NCBI GenBank assembly: GCA_938049125.1
Contig: CALICR010000096.1
Span: 1 to 13,301 of the forward strand
Source of the DNA: an uncultured Clostridia bacterium
Lineage (GTDB): Bacteria > Bacillota > Clostridia > Oscillospirales > Oscillospiraceae
DNA length: 13,301 bases
Direction of reading: 5' to 3'
Position numbers and translations under genes: made by a program
Notes under the pieces: generated by a model
Databases searched by the model: none
Told to the model about the DNA's origin: nothing
What the model saw: only the letters and a program-made list of their open reading frames with translations
Shown here: piece by piece, positions 1-5,893 of the stretch
Layout of the letters: each line of letters begins with the position of its first letter
How positions within the stretch are numbered: the first letter of the stretch is position 1

Positions 1-1
1 T

Positions 2-751
2 CTCGCCGTCGATGGCGAGCGCGGGAGCCAGCTTCTGGGCCTCGACGGTGGCGTCGTGGCTCAGCTGCACGGTGCCGCCCTTGCCGGAGCCCTTGGTGGA
101 GAAGGACAGCATGGCGACCTTCGGGTCGATGCCGAAGAACTCGGCGGTCCGGGCGGACTCGACGGCGACCTCGGCCAGCTTCTGGGCGGCGGTGAAGGTC
201 ACGTTGCCCTCCTTGTCCACGGAGTCCTCATAGGAGATGTTGATGGCGCAGTCGCCCATGCAGAGCTTCTCCTGGCCGTCCTTGCCCTCACGGCAGAGGA
301 TGAAGGAGGAGGACACGAGGTGCGCGCCCTTCTTGGTCTTGACGAGCTGCAGCGCGGGACGGACCGTATCGGCGGTGGAGTAAGTCGCGCCGCCCAGCAG
401 GGCGTCGGCCTTGCCCATCTTCACGAGCATGGTGCCGAAGTAGTTGCCCTTGGAGAGGGCCTTGCGGCAGTCTTCCTCGCTCATCTTGCCCTTGCGGAGC
501 TCGACCATCTTGGCGACCATGGCGTCCATGTCCGCGTAAGTAGCGGGGTCAAGGAGCGTGGCCTTGGCCACATCGAAGCCGCCCTTGGCGGCTGCGGCCT
601 TAACCTCGTCCACGTTGCCGACCAGAATGACGTCCATCAGGTCTTCCTTCAGCAGACGGTCCGCCGCGCTCAGGATGCGGGCGTCGGGGCCCTCGGTGAA
701 GACGATGGTGCGGCGGGTCTCTTTCAAAGCATTCAGCAGTTTGGTAAACAT
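2..751 (-). CDS. pta: Phosphate acetyltransferase, N-terminal 250 codons (cut by window edge)
   Basis: Phosphotransacetylase interconverts acetyl-CoA plus phosphate and acetyl phosphate plus CoA in the cytosol; together with acetate kinase it gives ATP from acetyl-CoA in fermenters. The protein starts MFTKLLNALKETRRTIVFTE and continues with family-typical blocks: ILSAADRL near residue 26, GNYFGTMLVKMGKADALLGG near 105-125, TADTVRP, and the stretch MLSFSTKGSGKGG near residue 225. The usual length is about 330 residues, so roughly the last 80 lie beyond the left edge. The start is set by GGAGGT (positions 761-766 on the complement) 9 bases before the ATG. A good promoter lies directly upstream (790-818), so the gene is probably transcribed on its own although it follows the XRE regulator gene on the same strand. 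Confidence 0.93.
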   Translation of the reverse strand, partial: MFTKLLNALKETRRTIVFTEGPDARILSAADRLLKEDLMDVILVGNVDEVKAAAAKGGFDVAKATLLDPATYADMDAMVAKMVELRKGKMSEEDCRKALSKGNYFGTMLVKMGKADALLGGATYSTADTVRPALQLVKTKKGAHLVSSSFILCREGKDGQEKLCMGDCAINISYEDSVDKEGNVTFTAAQKLAEVAVESARTAEFFGIDPKVAMLSFSTKGSGKGGTVQLSHDATVEAQKLAPALAIDGE

Positions 752-789
752 AATGCTAATACCTCCAGCAAAATTTGGTTTCTGTTGGT

Positions 790-818
790 ATTATACTATC
801 TGTTTCCCAAACTCTCAA
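790..818 (-). promoter_or_regulatory. Promoter of pta (TTGAGA-17-TATAAT)
   Basis: On the minus strand the -35 box TTGAGA (813-818) and a perfect -10 box TATAAT (790-795) are separated by 17 bases. It sits between the end of the XRE regulator gene (845) and the pta start (751), giving a leader of about 35 bases. Assignment to the housekeeping sigma factor is inferred from the match to consensus. Confidence 0.8.
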
Positions 819-844
819 CAGGAAAATCAACTTTATTCAAAATT

Positions 845-1741
845 TCAATCGTTGGAGGGGCAGCTTCTGCCGAATTTCACCTTTTTCCCATTGACATATA
901 TACCACCGGAGCCGATGCCGAACGAACAGCCGTCCTCGTTGTCCTCTGCAGGCGGGACGTTCTCCGGTTCCCCGCGGCAGATCTGGACGCCGTCGCTGCC
1001 GAAGGCATTGCCATAGACCTCGGTGCAGCGGACGCTGTCCCCGGCGCTCACGTCGCCGCCCACGCTGCCGCAGGCAACGCTGTCTCCGGCACGGACGCTG
1101 CCGCCCACATTAGCGCACTGGACGCCGTCCCCGGCGCTCACGTCGCCGCCCACACTGCCGCAGGTGACGCCGTCGCTGGCGCGGACGCTGCCGCCCACGT
1201 CGCCGCAGCGAACGCTGTTCCCGGCCTGGACGTTCCCCAGGACCTTGCCGCAGATGACGTCATTGCCTGCCCTGATGCTGCCCCGGATCTCCGTACCCTC
1301 GGCACAGGTGACGGAGAAGTCGCTCTGGATGTTGATGGCCGGGCCTTCGTAGCAGAATTCCAGCCGCTGCTTCTCCTTCTGGTGGCGCTGGAACAGGCTG
1401 TCACCCACCAGCCGGTGCCCGGCGAAGAGCACCGCGTGCAGCACGGACCGGTCATCCTCCCAGGGCAGGTCGCCGTAGACCACCTGGCTCTGGGCCGGGG
1501 CTGGAGCCTCCGTGGGCAGGTCCGCCGGGGTCAGCGACGCGCGGCCGAAGAGGGCGTCGATGCTCACACCGAACAGGTCCGCCAGCTCCGGCAGCATCAC
1601 GATGTCCGGGCAGGACAGGCCGTTCTCCCACTTGCTGACGGCCTGAAAGGTGACGCCCAGCTGCTTGGCCAGCGCGTCCTGGGTCATGCCCTTTTCCTTG
1701 CGCAGGGAGGAAATCATCGTTCCAAGAATGTTCTGTTCCAT
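845..1741 (-). CDS. XRE-family HTH regulator with C-terminal 15-residue Cys-ladder repeats
   Basis: Residues 1-65 form an XRE/HTH_3 DNA-binding domain: ISSLRKEKGMTQDALAKQLG followed by VTFQAVSKWENG, then PELADLFGVSIDALF. A linker with a Pro-rich stretch spans 66-125. From about residue 152 to 256 there are seven copies of a 15-residue unit of the form V-x-G-(S/D/N)-V-x-A-x-(D/N)-x-V-x-C-x-x. Cysteines fall at 164, 179, 194, 209, 224 and 239, exactly 15 apart, with C255 just out of step. The regular Gly/Val pattern recalls bactofilin-like or other beta-helical repeats; that fold is inference. There is no membrane segment. The start has AAGGAGG (1747-1753) at good distance and follows a small ORF by 16 bases. 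The regulated target is unknown; pta and the gene's own promoter are the nearest candidates. Confidence 0.85.
   Translation of the reverse strand: MEQNILGTMISSLRKEKGMTQDALAKQLGVTFQAVSKWENGLSCPDIVMLPELADLFGVSIDALFGRASLTPADLPTEAPAPAQSQVVYGDLPWEDDRSVLHAVLFAGHRLVGDSLFQRHQKEKQRLEFCYEGPAINIQSDFSVTCAEGTEIRGSIRAGNDVICGKVLGNVQAGNSVRCGDVGGSVRASDGVTCGSVGGDVSAGDGVQCANVGGSVRAGDSVACGSVGGDVSAGDSVRCTEVYGNAFGSDGVQICRGEPENVPPAEDNEDGCSFGIGSGGIYVNGKKVKFGRSCPSND
974..1288 (-). repeat. In-frame 45-bp tandem repeat (90-bp double unit) in the XRE gene
   Basis: About seven degenerate 45-bp units encode the 15-residue protein repeat. Alternate units are more alike at DNA level: the block beginning ccccggcgctcacgtcgccg (plus strand, near 1038) recurs 90 bases later near 1128. 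This suggests recent growth by 90-bp duplication. The phase is always codon-preserving. Confidence 0.85.
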
Positions 1742-1757
1742 GTTGTCCTCCTTCTCT

Positions 1758-1865
1758 TTATCTCATGGGGAAATACGGGAAACCGCTCCGGGCGGGCCAA
1801 AACACCTCGCCGGAGGCCGCCCCAGGTCTGGGGCAGAAAATACAGTAGAGCAGCAAATGCAGCAT
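1758..1865 (-). CDS. Small ORF, 35 codons, with strong ribosome binding site
   Basis: Not a recognised family. The ORF starts MLHLLLYCIFC and ends GFPYFPMR before TAA. A near-perfect Shine-Dalgarno GAAGGAGGT (complement of 1875-1883) lies 9 bases before the ATG, and a plausible promoter (1899-1927) is just upstream. It ends 16 bases before the ATG of the XRE regulator, whose own ribosome binding site overlaps the intergenic bases, so the two would be co-transcribed and perhaps translationally coupled. The first 11 residues are hydrophobic with two cysteines; the rest is Pro/Gly/aromatic-rich. It could be a genuine small protein, a leader peptide controlling the regulator, or chance. Only the initiation signals and position support it. 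Confidence 0.5.
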   Translation of the reverse strand: MLHLLLYCIFCPRPGAASGEVFWPARSGFPYFPMR

Positions 1866-1898
1866 ATCGTTCAGACCTCCTTCGTCTTGTCTGGCCCG

Positions 1899-1927
1899 AT
1901 TATCTGCGTTTCTCCGGCAAAAAACAA
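1899..1927 (-). promoter_or_regulatory. Candidate promoter for small ORF and XRE regulator (TTGTTT-17-GATAAT)
   Basis: On the minus strand TTGTTT (1922-1927) and GATAAT (1899-1904) are spaced by 17 bases. Predicted transcription would start near 1892, only about 10 bases before the small ORF's ribosome binding site. The -35 box shares its T-run with the possible terminator of the upstream pseudouridine synthase gene. Confidence 0.5.
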
Positions 1928-1950
1928 TCGCGGGGCCGTTGAATCGGCCC
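1919..1950 (-). terminator. Possible weak terminator after the pseudouridine synthase gene
   Basis: GGGCCG (1945-1950 read on the complement) pairs perfectly with CGGCCC (1933-1938) around a 6-base loop. A T6 run follows on the minus strand at 1919-1924, but it is separated from the stem by about 8 bases, so efficiency is doubtful. Confidence 0.35.
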
Positions 1951-1958
1951 GTTTCCCC

Positions 1959-2015
1959 TCAACCATTCGTTGAAAATGGAAGTTTTTCGAAATTCAACCG
2001 TCCGTTGAGAATGGA
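1959..2015 (-). repeat. Two-copy 22-bp direct repeat, each with a TCAAC-N5-GTTGA dyad
   Basis: The blocks at 1959-1980 and 1994-2015 match at 19 of 22 bases, with starts 35 bp apart. Each contains the inverted repeat TCAAC...GTTGA around 5 bases. They overlap the last codons and the stop of the pseudouridine synthase gene, encoding a poorly conserved-looking tail (NGRLNFEKLPFSTNG). Confidence 0.6.
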
Positions 2016-2909
2016 TGCAGCCCAAATTTCGTCCGTTTCCGGCAGCAGGACCCCCTGCCGCGATTCGATCCGCACCCGCTCCGCCCGCAGCGGATGCGGG
2101 AACGTCAGGGACACGGCGCAGAGCTGCTGGACCGCAAGCCCATGGGCCAGGGACCAGGCCTGGGAGGCCGCGGAGCCGTACTGCGGGTCCCCGAGGATGG
2201 GGCAGCCCAGGTCCGCCATGTGGACCCGGAGCTGGTGGGTCCGGCCCGTCCGGGGGTGCAGCTCCACCAGCGCGCCTTTCTCGCCGCGGCGGAGGACCCG
2301 GTAGTCCGTGACGGCGCGCTGTCCGTCGGCCCGGACGCCGCGGAGCAGGCCCCGGCTGTCCAGCCGCGCAATGGGCCGGTCGATGGTGCCCGCCTCCTCG
2401 GGCGGCGTGCCCCAGACGGCGGCGAGGTAGACCTTCTCCAGCTCCCCCGCCTGGTGCGCAGCGCAGAGCCGGGCATGGGTGTGGCCGTTCTTGGCCAGCA
2501 GCACGACGCCGAAGGTGTCGCGGTCCAGGCGGCTCACCGGGTGGAAAGCGCAGAGCTGGCCCGTCTCCCGGTAGTACCAGGCCACGCGGTTCGCCAGCGT
2601 TCCTGTGTTGCGGCTCCGGGAGGGGTGCATCATCAGCCCCGCCGGTTTGTCCAGCGCCAGCACCGCTTCGTCCTCATAGAGGATGGAGAGCGGCCCCTCC
2701 TCCGCCGGGTACTCCGGCTCCGGCTCCTCGATGCATACCGAGATCCGGTCCCCGGCCGCCACGGGGTGATCCGTGTGGACCGGGCGGCCGTTGACGAACA
2801 TGGCGTCCCGCTGCTTCAGCCGGTTGACCATGGTGGTGGAAAGGCCCAGCTCCCGCCGGAGGAAGCTCAGAAGCTTCCCGCTGCGCTGGGCCCGCTGCTC
2901 TAGGATCAT
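1959..2909 (-). CDS. RluA/RluD-family pseudouridine synthase
   Basis: This enzyme would isomerise uridine to pseudouridine in rRNA or tRNA; the exact target cannot be read from sequence. The N-terminal 60 residues form an S4-like RNA-binding domain (SFLRRELGLSTTMVNRLKQR...FVNGRPV). The catalytic domain begins near ILYEDEAVLALDKPAGLMMHP (76-96). The signature HPVSRLDRDTFG is at 123-134, with catalytic Asp129. The later blocks LHPRTGRTHQLRVHMADLGCPILGDPQYG complete the fold. At 316 aa the length is normal for the family. The start is chosen at 2909, where a modest purine-rich site (GGGAAAGGGA) precedes the ATG. The last 15 residues come from a short direct repeat and look like a late addition to the family core. 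Confidence 0.9.
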   Translation of the reverse strand: MILEQRAQRSGKLLSFLRRELGLSTTMVNRLKQRDAMFVNGRPVHTDHPVAAGDRISVCIEEPEPEYPAEEGPLSILYEDEAVLALDKPAGLMMHPSRSRNTGTLANRVAWYYRETGQLCAFHPVSRLDRDTFGVVLLAKNGHTHARLCAAHQAGELEKVYLAAVWGTPPEEAGTIDRPIARLDSRGLLRGVRADGQRAVTDYRVLRRGEKGALVELHPRTGRTHQLRVHMADLGCPILGDPQYGSAASQAWSLAHGLAVQQLCAVSLTFPHPLRAERVRIESRQGVLLPETDEIWAASILNGRLNFEKLPFSTNG

Positions 2910-2934
2910 TCCCTTTCCCGCCTCTCGTTTTACA

Positions 2935-2949
2935 ATACTAAATAGTATA
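2935..2949 (-). promoter_or_regulatory. Perfect dyad ATACTA-AA-TAGTAT overlapping a candidate -10 box
   Basis: The 14-base palindrome (2935-2948) lies 26 bases upstream of the pseudouridine synthase ATG and overlaps TATACT (2944-2949, minus strand), the best -10 candidate there. No good -35 box is visible. It could be an operator or simply AT-rich promoter sequence. Confidence 0.3.
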
Positions 2950-2972
2950 GCACAGCGGGGCGGAAAATTCCA

Positions 2973-4028
2973 TCACGCAGAAAATCCGCCGTAGACCCAG
3001 AGCTGCCGTGCCAGCAGCGACGCGATGGGCAGCAGGATCATCCCGCCCACGCCGAAGAGCTGGAACCCCGCGTACATGGAGAGCAGCGCCAGCAGCGGAT
3101 GCAGCCCGATCTGCCGCCCCACGAGCCGCGGCTCCAGCGTCGTCCGGGCCGTCACAGCCAGGGCGTAGAGCACCAGCAGGCCAGCGCCCAGCACCGTCTT
3201 CCCCTGGAGCAGGCACCAGAGGCCCCAGGGGATGAGCACGGTGCCGGTGCCGAAGACGGGCAGCGCGTCCACCGCGGCGATGACCGCCCCCAGCACCAGC
3301 GGCGCATCGACCCCCAGCACGAAGAGCCCGGCACTGACGATGCCGAAGATGAGGAGCGAGAGCCGCAGCTCCGCCCGGAGCCAGCCGCAGAGAGCCTGGC
3401 ATAGGTGGCCGCGCAGCCGCTCCGTGCCCGCCCGCCACCGGGCGGGCAGGTGCGCCCCGGCCCAGGCGGCCAGCTTCTGCCGCTCCGCCGAGAACATGAA
3501 GCTCGATACCACGGTGGTGACGAGGAAGAGGAACACGCCGGGCACCCGGGCCACAACGCCGGAGGCCAGGTCCAGCACGCCGCCGGAGAGTCGCTCCATG
3601 AGGCTGGAGGTCCCTGAGAACAGACGGCCTGTCCAGTCCCGGAGCGCCCGTCCCAGCCCGTCGGGCGCACGGTCCGCCAGCCGGAGCAGCCGGTCCCGCA
3701 GGGCCGCGAGCGGTCCCCGCAGCCCCTCCAGCAGCGCCGGGAGCTTCGCGGCCAGGCGGCTCAGCTCCGCCGCCCCGGTCCGGGACAGCAGATAGAGCGT
3801 CAGCGTCAGCAGCAGGAACAGCCCGCCCATCACAAGCCCCGTGGCCGCCGCCCGCGGAAAATGCCCGCGGGTCTCCAGCGCGTCCACGGCCGGCTCCCCC
3901 AGCCGGGCCAGAGCCAGCCCGATGCCGAAGGGCAGCAGCACCGGCAGCAGGAACCGGAACAGCAGAAATGCCGCGGCGCAGAACACGGCGATGTACAGCA
4001 GGAGCTTCCAGAAACGGCGTTCGGTCAT
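2973..4028 (-). CDS. ytvI: YtvI-like / AI-2E transporter family membrane protein
   Basis: This is an integral membrane protein of 351 aa in the AI-2E transporter family (PF01594). In spore-forming Firmicutes the closest kind is the sporulation membrane protein YtvI, whose transported substrate is unknown. Hydrophobic segments are visible near residues 8-27, 29-42, 62-82, 160-178, 225-245, 250-270, 270-290 and 310-340. A long amphipathic stretch (85-150) lies between the third and fourth, as is usual in this family. The C-terminal signature LVGRQIGLHPLLALLSMYAG followed by LFGVGGMILLPI is typical. The start at 4028 has a weak AAGGCGG site. The gene is divergent from the PheB-like gene and is transcribed toward the pseudouridine synthase, 63 bases away. 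The YtvI assignment rests on length and C-terminal pattern; a generic AI-2E family label is safer. Confidence 0.8.
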   Translation of the reverse strand: MTERRFWKLLLYIAVFCAAAFLLFRFLLPVLLPFGIGLALARLGEPAVDALETRGHFPRAAATGLVMGGLFLLLTLTLYLLSRTGAAELSRLAAKLPALLEGLRGPLAALRDRLLRLADRAPDGLGRALRDWTGRLFSGTSSLMERLSGGVLDLASGVVARVPGVFLFLVTTVVSSFMFSAERQKLAAWAGAHLPARWRAGTERLRGHLCQALCGWLRAELRLSLLIFGIVSAGLFVLGVDAPLVLGAVIAAVDALPVFGTGTVLIPWGLWCLLQGKTVLGAGLLVLYALAVTARTTLEPRLVGRQIGLHPLLALLSMYAGFQLFGVGGMILLPIASLLARQLWVYGGFSA

Positions 4029-4054
4029 CTCAGGCCGCCTTTCTCAAAAAGTAG

Positions 4055-4083
4055 TTGACTCAAAGACAAAATAGGGGTACTAT
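4055..4083 (+). promoter_or_regulatory. Promoter of the ACT-domain gene (TTGACT-17-TACTAT)
   Basis: TTGACT (4055-4060) and TACTAT (4078-4083) are separated by exactly 17 bases. Transcription would start near 4090, about 30 bases before the ribosome binding site. The promoter lies in the divergent gap shared with the ytvI-like gene. Confidence 0.8.
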
Positions 4084-4135
4084 GTACGCAGAGGGAGTAC
4101 AGGCCCCAAATTGCAGACCAGGGAGGTGCTGTTCC

Positions 4136-4576
4136 ATGGCAAACAGCTCCAAATACTACATCGTCGAGGCCGCCGCGCTGCCGGAAGTCTTTCTGAAGGT
4201 CGTGGAGACGAAGCAGCTCCTCTCCTCCGGCGAATGCCAGACCGTGGGCGAGGCCACCCGCCGCATGGGCATCAGCCGCAGCGCATTTTATAAGTATAAG
4301 GACGCCATCGCACCTCTCCAGAATCTTATGGCCGGGCGCATCCTCACATTCCAGATGCTGCTCCAGCACCGGGCGGGCATTCTCTCGACCATACTGACTA
4401 TCTTTTCCGATTCCGGCGGAAATATACTGACCATCAACCAGTCCATCCCCCAGAACGGCTGCGCCATGGTGACCATCACCGCCGAGACCACGGACCTCCA
4501 GTGCACCGTGGAGGAGCTGCTGCGGCGCGTGGAGCGCACCTCCGGCGTCGTGCGCGCCGAGATCAGCGCTGGCTAA
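4136..4576 (+). CDS. pheB: PheB-like ACT domain protein (UPF0735 type)
   Basis: A 146-residue protein of the PheB/UPF0735 type. Residues 1-60 hold a conserved N-terminal segment with a helix-turn-helix look (TVGEATRRMGISRSAFYKYK, 37-56). Residues 72-146 form an ACT domain with the small-molecule-binding style HRAGILSTILTIFSDSGGNI near 78-97. ACT domains bind amino acids; PheB is associated with aromatic or aspartate-family amino acid metabolism, but its role is not well defined. The start at 4136 is chosen because GGGAGGTG (4121-4128) precedes it at ideal distance; an upstream in-frame start at 4055 would lie inside the promoter. The gene has its own promoter and terminator and is followed 129 bases later by aspartokinase, so a link with aspartate-derived amino acids is plausible but inferred. 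Confidence 0.88.
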   Translation: MANSSKYYIVEAAALPEVFLKVVETKQLLSSGECQTVGEATRRMGISRSAFYKYKDAIAPLQNLMAGRILTFQMLLQHRAGILSTILTIFSDSGGNILTINQSIPQNGCAMVTITAETTDLQCTVEELLRRVERTSGVVRAEISAG

Positions 4577-4595
4577 GCATCAAATCAAAATCTTT

Positions 4596-4626
4596 GGCAG
4601 GACCGCTTCCCGGTCCTGCCATTTTT
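4596..4626 (+). terminator. Intrinsic terminator after pheB
   Basis: GGCAGGACCG (4596-4605) pairs perfectly over 10 bp with CGGTCCTGCC (4611-4620) around a 5-base loop, followed by ATTTTTC. Confidence 0.92.
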
Positions 4627-4664
4627 CACCCAGATTCCCCTCCCCGCATAGAATGCCACAGCTC

Positions 4665-4685
4665 CGGCGGGCCATGCGCCCGCCG
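4665..4685 (+). promoter_or_regulatory. Leader hairpin next to the aspartokinase ribosome binding site
   Basis: CGGCGGGC (4665-4672) pairs perfectly with GCCCGCCG (4678-4685) around a 5-base loop, ending 2 bases before the purine-rich ribosome binding site (ggggaggg, from 4688). It could modulate translation or just reflect GC-rich sequence. A weak candidate promoter TTCACC-18-TAGAAT (4625-4654) lies directly upstream. Confidence 0.35.
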
Positions 4686-4705
4686 ATGGGGAGGGATCGT
4701 TCTTC

Positions 4706-5689
4706 ATGGCACTACTCGTTCAGAAATTCGGCGGCAGCTCGCTCCAGGGGGCCGAACGCTTCCGGCGCACCGCCGCGCGCATCGCCGCGGCCTATGAGCA
4801 GGGCGACGACGTCGTCGCCGTCCTCTCCGCCCGGGGCGACACCACGGACCGGCTCCTCGCCGAAGCCCGGACCATCTGTCCGGACCCGCCCCGGCGGGAG
4901 ACGGACCTGCTGCTCTCCGTGGGGGAGCAGATCGCCGTGGCCCAGATGGCCATGCAGCTTGCCGCCATGGGCCTGCCAGCCACGGCGCTGACGGGCTGGC
5001 AGGCCGGCGTCCGCACGGACAGCCGCTTCGGCGACGCGCGCATCCACCATGTCACCGGCGGCCGCATCCGCCGGGCCTTGTCGGGCCGCAGCATCGTGCT
5101 GACCGCCGGGTTCCAGGGCATCTCCGAATCCGGCGACATCACGACTCTGGGCCGCGGCGGCTCCGACACCACCGCCGTCGCCCTGGCGGCACACCTCGGG
5201 GCCGACGCCTGCCGCATCTACACCGACGTGGACGGCGTCTACACCGCGGACCCCCGGCTGCTGCCCGAGGCCCGGCGGCTGGAGGCCGTGTCCTTCGACG
5301 ATATGCTGGAGCTGGCGCGCCTCGGCGCTCAGGTGCTCCACAGCCGCTGCGTGGAGCTGGCCAGGGCCCAGGGCTATTCCTTCGAGGTCCGCAGCTCCCT
5401 CGCCGAGGAGGCCCCGGGCACCCGCATCGTGCCGGAGGCCGAGCGCCGCTTCTGCGGCGTCACCCTGCGGCGCGGCGTGCCGCTGCCGACCTCGGGCGCG
5501 GCCGGGAGCCAGGTCAGCATCGTGGGCGCGGCCTGTGCCGAGCAGGAGACGGCGGTCCAGGTCCTGCGCGCCCTGGACGGCCTGGAACTGCTGCGCCTCA
5601 GCCAGCAGGCGCGGAGCATCTCCGCCTATCTGCCCGACGGCGAGGCCCTGGAGGCCGCCCGGCGGCTCCATTATCTCTTTTTGTCCTGA
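4706..5689 (+). CDS. Aspartate kinase with shortened ACT regulatory region
   Basis: Aspartokinase phosphorylates aspartate, the first step toward lysine, threonine, methionine and diaminopimelate. The catalytic domain (1-242) is intact: KFGGSS at 7-12, ERRE-type block RRETDLLLSVGEQI at 63-76, LTGWQAG at 95-101, GRGGSDTTAVALAAHLGAD at 149-167 and YTDVDGVYTADPR at 172-184. After residue 242 only 85 residues remain, against about 160 in typical monofunctional enzymes with two ACT domains. FCGVTLRR (249-256) resembles the start of the first ACT domain, then the sequence jumps to QVSIVGAA (269-276), which resembles the second ACT domain; about 65-75 residues seem absent. The reading frame is clean, so this is not an obvious frameshift. 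Feedback control by lysine or threonine is likely altered. The start is set by GGGGAGGG from 4688. Confidence 0.88.
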   Translation: MALLVQKFGGSSLQGAERFRRTAARIAAAYEQGDDVVAVLSARGDTTDRLLAEARTICPDPPRRETDLLLSVGEQIAVAQMAMQLAAMGLPATALTGWQAGVRTDSRFGDARIHHVTGGRIRRALSGRSIVLTAGFQGISESGDITTLGRGGSDTTAVALAAHLGADACRIYTDVDGVYTADPRLLPEARRLEAVSFDDMLELARLGAQVLHSRCVELARAQGYSFEVRSSLAEEAPGTRIVPEAERRFCGVTLRRGVPLPTSGAAGSQVSIVGAACAEQETAVQVLRALDGLELLRLSQQARSISAYLPDGEALEAARRLHYLFLS

Positions 5690-5707
5690 AAAATCGAAAA
5701 AATCCGG

Positions 5708-5736
5708 TTGACAGGGGCGCTTCTTCGTGGTAACAT
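5708..5736 (+). promoter_or_regulatory. Promoter of infC-rpmI-rplT (TTGACA-17-TAACAT)
   Basis: A perfect -35 TTGACA (5708-5713) and TAACAT (5731-5736) are separated by 17 bases. The predicted start near 5743 leaves a leader of about 150 bases before infC. Confidence 0.85.
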
Positions 5737-5802
5737 AGATAAGCTAAAAGAAGAAGGAGCATTTGACGCCCCCACCTCCCGCCCACGGCAAAGAGGTTCA
5801 AC

Positions 5803-5832
5803 ATGGATTTCGTCCCCGGTCCCGGGGCCTGA
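5803..5832 (+). CDS. Putative 9-residue leader peptide upstream of infC
   Basis: ATG at 5803 is preceded by AGAGG with 6 bases spacing and encodes MDFVPGPGA, ending with TGA at 5830-5832. The stop lies 5 bases before the attenuator stem, and its Pro-Gly codons form one arm of a small hairpin (CCCCG...CGGGG, 5814-5827). Its position suggests that ribosome movement could affect the terminator, but translation is unproven. Confidence 0.35.
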   Translation: MDFVPGPGA

Positions 5833-5837
5833 TTTGT

Positions 5838-5866
5838 GCGGGTGCGTCTGGCATCCGCATTTTTTT
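5838..5866 (+). terminator. Leader terminator (attenuator) of the infC operon
   Basis: GCGGGTGC (5838-5845) pairs with GCATCCGC (5851-5858), 8 bp with one G-U, around a 5-base loop and followed by A plus seven T. It lies between the promoter and the infC ribosome binding site, so it must be read through for expression. In Bacillus the comparable leader is controlled by ribosomal protein L20; whether the same ligand acts here is inferred from the operon content. Confidence 0.85.
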
Positions 5867-5893
5867 GAGATTATCTTATGGAGGTGCTTTACC

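Noticed and set aside
1023..1260. Regular 45/90-bp repetition resembling a CRISPR or satellite array
   Set aside because: The period is a multiple of three, there are no distinct spacers, and the minus-strand frame encodes a regular 15-residue protein repeat.
1819..1834. Hairpin GCCCCA/TGGGGC as a terminator before the XRE gene
   Set aside because: No T-run on either strand and it lies inside the candidate small ORF.
56..1942. Very long plus-strand open frame (628 codons) across pta and the XRE gene
   Set aside because: It is the antisense shadow of two well-supported minus-strand genes in GC-rich DNA; its sequence is low-complexity Ala/Val/His-rich and crosses promoters and gene boundaries.
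4712..5671. Minus-strand open frame of 319 codons opposite aspartokinase
   Set aside because: Mirror of a GC-biased coding gene; no family features, while the plus strand has intact aspartokinase motifs.
5762..5830. TTG-initiated leader ORF right after AAGGAG upstream of infC
   Set aside because: The spacing between the purine-rich site and TTG is only about 3 bases, and the frame runs across the terminator and the infC ribosome binding site.
5708..5893. N-terminal extension of IF3 beginning at TTG 5708
   Set aside because: That TTG is the -35 box of the promoter, and the frame runs through the leader terminator; the protein family begins at the ATC at 5894.
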